From Cyanobacteria bacterium T3Sed10_376R1m (GTDB lineage Bacteria; Cyanobacteriota; Cyanobacteriia; Cyanobacteriales; Cyanobacteriaceae): a DNA stretch of 6,524 nt. The DNA is taken from the NCBI GenBank assembly GCA_003566215.1, contig PXEJ01000083.1:1-6524 (forward strand), given 5' to 3'. The notes beneath the pieces are model-generated. The model saw nothing but the letters and a program-made list of their open reading frames with translations, made no database searches and was not told where the DNA came from. The translations under genes and the position numbers were made by a program. Each line of letters starts with the position of its first letter. Position 1 is the first letter of the stretch. This document shows positions 6,236-6,524 of the stretch, piece after piece.

Positions 6236-6265
6236 TTGACAAAAGACCGATAAAAAAGCTCTAAT
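6236..6265 (+). promoter_or_regulatory. Strong sigma-70-like promoter upstream of tRNA-Leu
   Basis: A perfect TTGACA (6236-6241) is followed after 18 bp by TCTAAT (6260-6265), 5 of 6 matches to TATAAT. Transcription would begin near 6272, about 118 nt before the mature tRNA. It could drive the tRNA with a long leader or a separate short RNA. It is the best promoter match I found in the window. Confidence 0.45.
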
Positions 6266-6318
6266 TCTTAGACTGTATTAGTTTTCACTCAGAGTGTTAA
6301 GTACCGTCAAGAGCTTTT
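6254..6318. repeat. 9-bp inverted repeat AAAAGCTCT / AGAGCTTTT
   Basis: AAAAGCTCT (6254-6262) is exactly complementary to AGAGCTTTT (6310-6318), with a 47-nt interval. The interval can itself pair CTTA (6267-6270) with TAAG (6298-6301) around a CACT-CAG-AGTG hairpin (6286-6296), making a nested stem. The left arm overlaps the -10 element of the promoter at 6236-6265, so a transcript from that promoter would lack it. Confidence 0.45.
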
Positions 6319-6320
6319 CT

Positions 6321-6349
6321 TTCAAAAAAATAGTTATTTTTCTTAAAAT
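6321..6349 (+). promoter_or_regulatory. Candidate proximal promoter for tRNA-Leu
   Basis: TTCAAA (6321-6326, 4 of 6 matches) is separated by 17 bp from TAAAAT (6344-6349, 5 of 6). Transcription would start about 35 nt before the tRNA, a usual distance for a tRNA gene. A second TAAAAT follows at 6354-6359. The tract is very AT-rich, so confidence is low. Confidence 0.3.
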
Positions 6350-6361
6350 ACTTTAAAATTA

Positions 6362-6376
6362 TTCTTGAAGCAAGAA
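6362..6376 (+). other. Hairpin TTCTTG-AAG-CAAGAA just before tRNA-Leu
   Basis: A perfect 6-bp stem with a 3-nt loop ends 13 nt before the first base of the tRNA. In a pre-tRNA it could help RNase processing or shield the leader. There is no T-run, so it is not an intrinsic terminator. Confidence 0.4.
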
Positions 6377-6389
6377 CTAACATCAAACT

Positions 6390-6473
6390 GCGCAAGTGGC
6401 GGAATTGGCATACGCGCTAGATTCAGATTCTAGTGTCTGTAAAGACTTCCGGGTTCAAGTCCCGGTTTGCGCA
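6390..6473 (+). tRNA. trnL-CAG: tRNA-Leu(CAG)
   Basis: The 84-nt cloverleaf is complete. The acceptor stem GCGCAAG pairs with TTTGCGC (one G-U), followed by discriminator A at 6473. The D arm is GCG/CGC with GGC in its loop, and the anticodon stem CTAGA/TCTAG encloses loop TTCAGAT with anticodon CAG, which reads CUG codons. The long variable arm (GTCT-GTAA-AGAC) is the class II feature expected of leucine tRNA, and the T arm is CCGGG-TTCAAGT-CCCGG. The 3' CCA is not encoded and must be added enzymatically. No intron is present, unlike the tRNA-Leu(UAA) gene of many cyanobacteria. Confidence 0.97.
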
Positions 6474-6524
6474 TCTTAAACAAGAAAATTGAAAAGCATA
6501 TTCAGACTGCTAATAAGCTTAACC

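Larger units (their letters stand above)
6066..6389. other. 324-bp intergenic region between priA and tRNA-Leu
   Basis: No convincing coding frame is visible. The left part (6066-6141) is the priA promoter region with two TATAAT hexamers on the minus strand and a repeated ATTCTCAC/CTCAT motif. Near 6169-6186 an imperfect inverted repeat (TTGAA-A-CG, loop TGT, CG-TTCAA) is followed by TTTTT on the plus strand, a weak terminator-like shape with no known gene feeding it. From 6236 onwards there is a good plus-strand promoter match, a 9-bp inverted repeat and, close to the tRNA, another promoter-like pair and a hairpin. The region may hold a short unannotated RNA or a long tRNA leader. Confidence 0.6.

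Noticed and set aside
6251..6320. Miniature transposon bounded by the AAAAGCTCT/AGAGCTTTT arms
   Set aside because: No target-site duplication flanks the arms, there is no second copy in the window, and 9-bp arms are too short to be convincing.
6390..6524. tRNA-Leu as an integration site for a mobile element
   Set aside because: No integrase gene and no repeat of the tRNA 3' end is present in the window; only 51 bp follow the tRNA, with nothing recognisable.

Overview
The window is AT-rich chromosomal DNA from a cyanobacterium. The pointers are five copies of the cyanobacterial HIP1 octamer GCGATCGC (all inside coding regions, all preceded by T), the kind of proteins encoded (a Hanks-type Ser/Thr kinase with a propeller-like tail, a cyanobacterial-style YbjN protein, a PriA about 100 residues longer than the E. 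coli enzyme), weak or absent Shine-Dalgarno sequences at most starts, and a tRNA gene without an encoded CCA. The low GC content suggests a relative of Cyanobacterium, Geminocystis or Crocosphaera, but the genus is only a guess.

Layout from left to right. Bases 1-456 hold the N-terminal 152 codons of a minus-strand gene that runs off the left edge; it has a hydrophobic N-terminal helix and resembles the leader region of cyanobacterial CPBP (CAAX-protease-like) membrane proteins. Upstream of it on the same strand is a complete soluble Ser/Thr protein kinase (564-2324). A 151-bp divergent promoter region separates the kinase from two plus-strand genes: a YbjN-domain protein (2476-2961) and a small TPR protein with a C-terminal membrane anchor (3042-3545). 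These converge, with a 33-bp gap, on priA (3579-6065, minus strand), the replication-restart helicase. The right end has a 324-bp intergenic region with promoter-like elements and several small repeats, followed by a complete tRNA-Leu(CAG) gene (6390-6473).

How the parts relate. PriA and tRNA-Leu are housekeeping genes and look unrelated to their neighbours. The kinase/YbjN/TPR group could be a loose signalling and protein-interaction neighbourhood, but the sequence does not prove a functional link. I see no phage, transposon, CRISPR or defence genes and no sign of horizontal transfer. The most open questions are the role of the kinase's C-terminal propeller-like half and the repeat-rich intergenic DNA between priA and the tRNA. 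I do not find convincing evidence of a new multi-gene system here.
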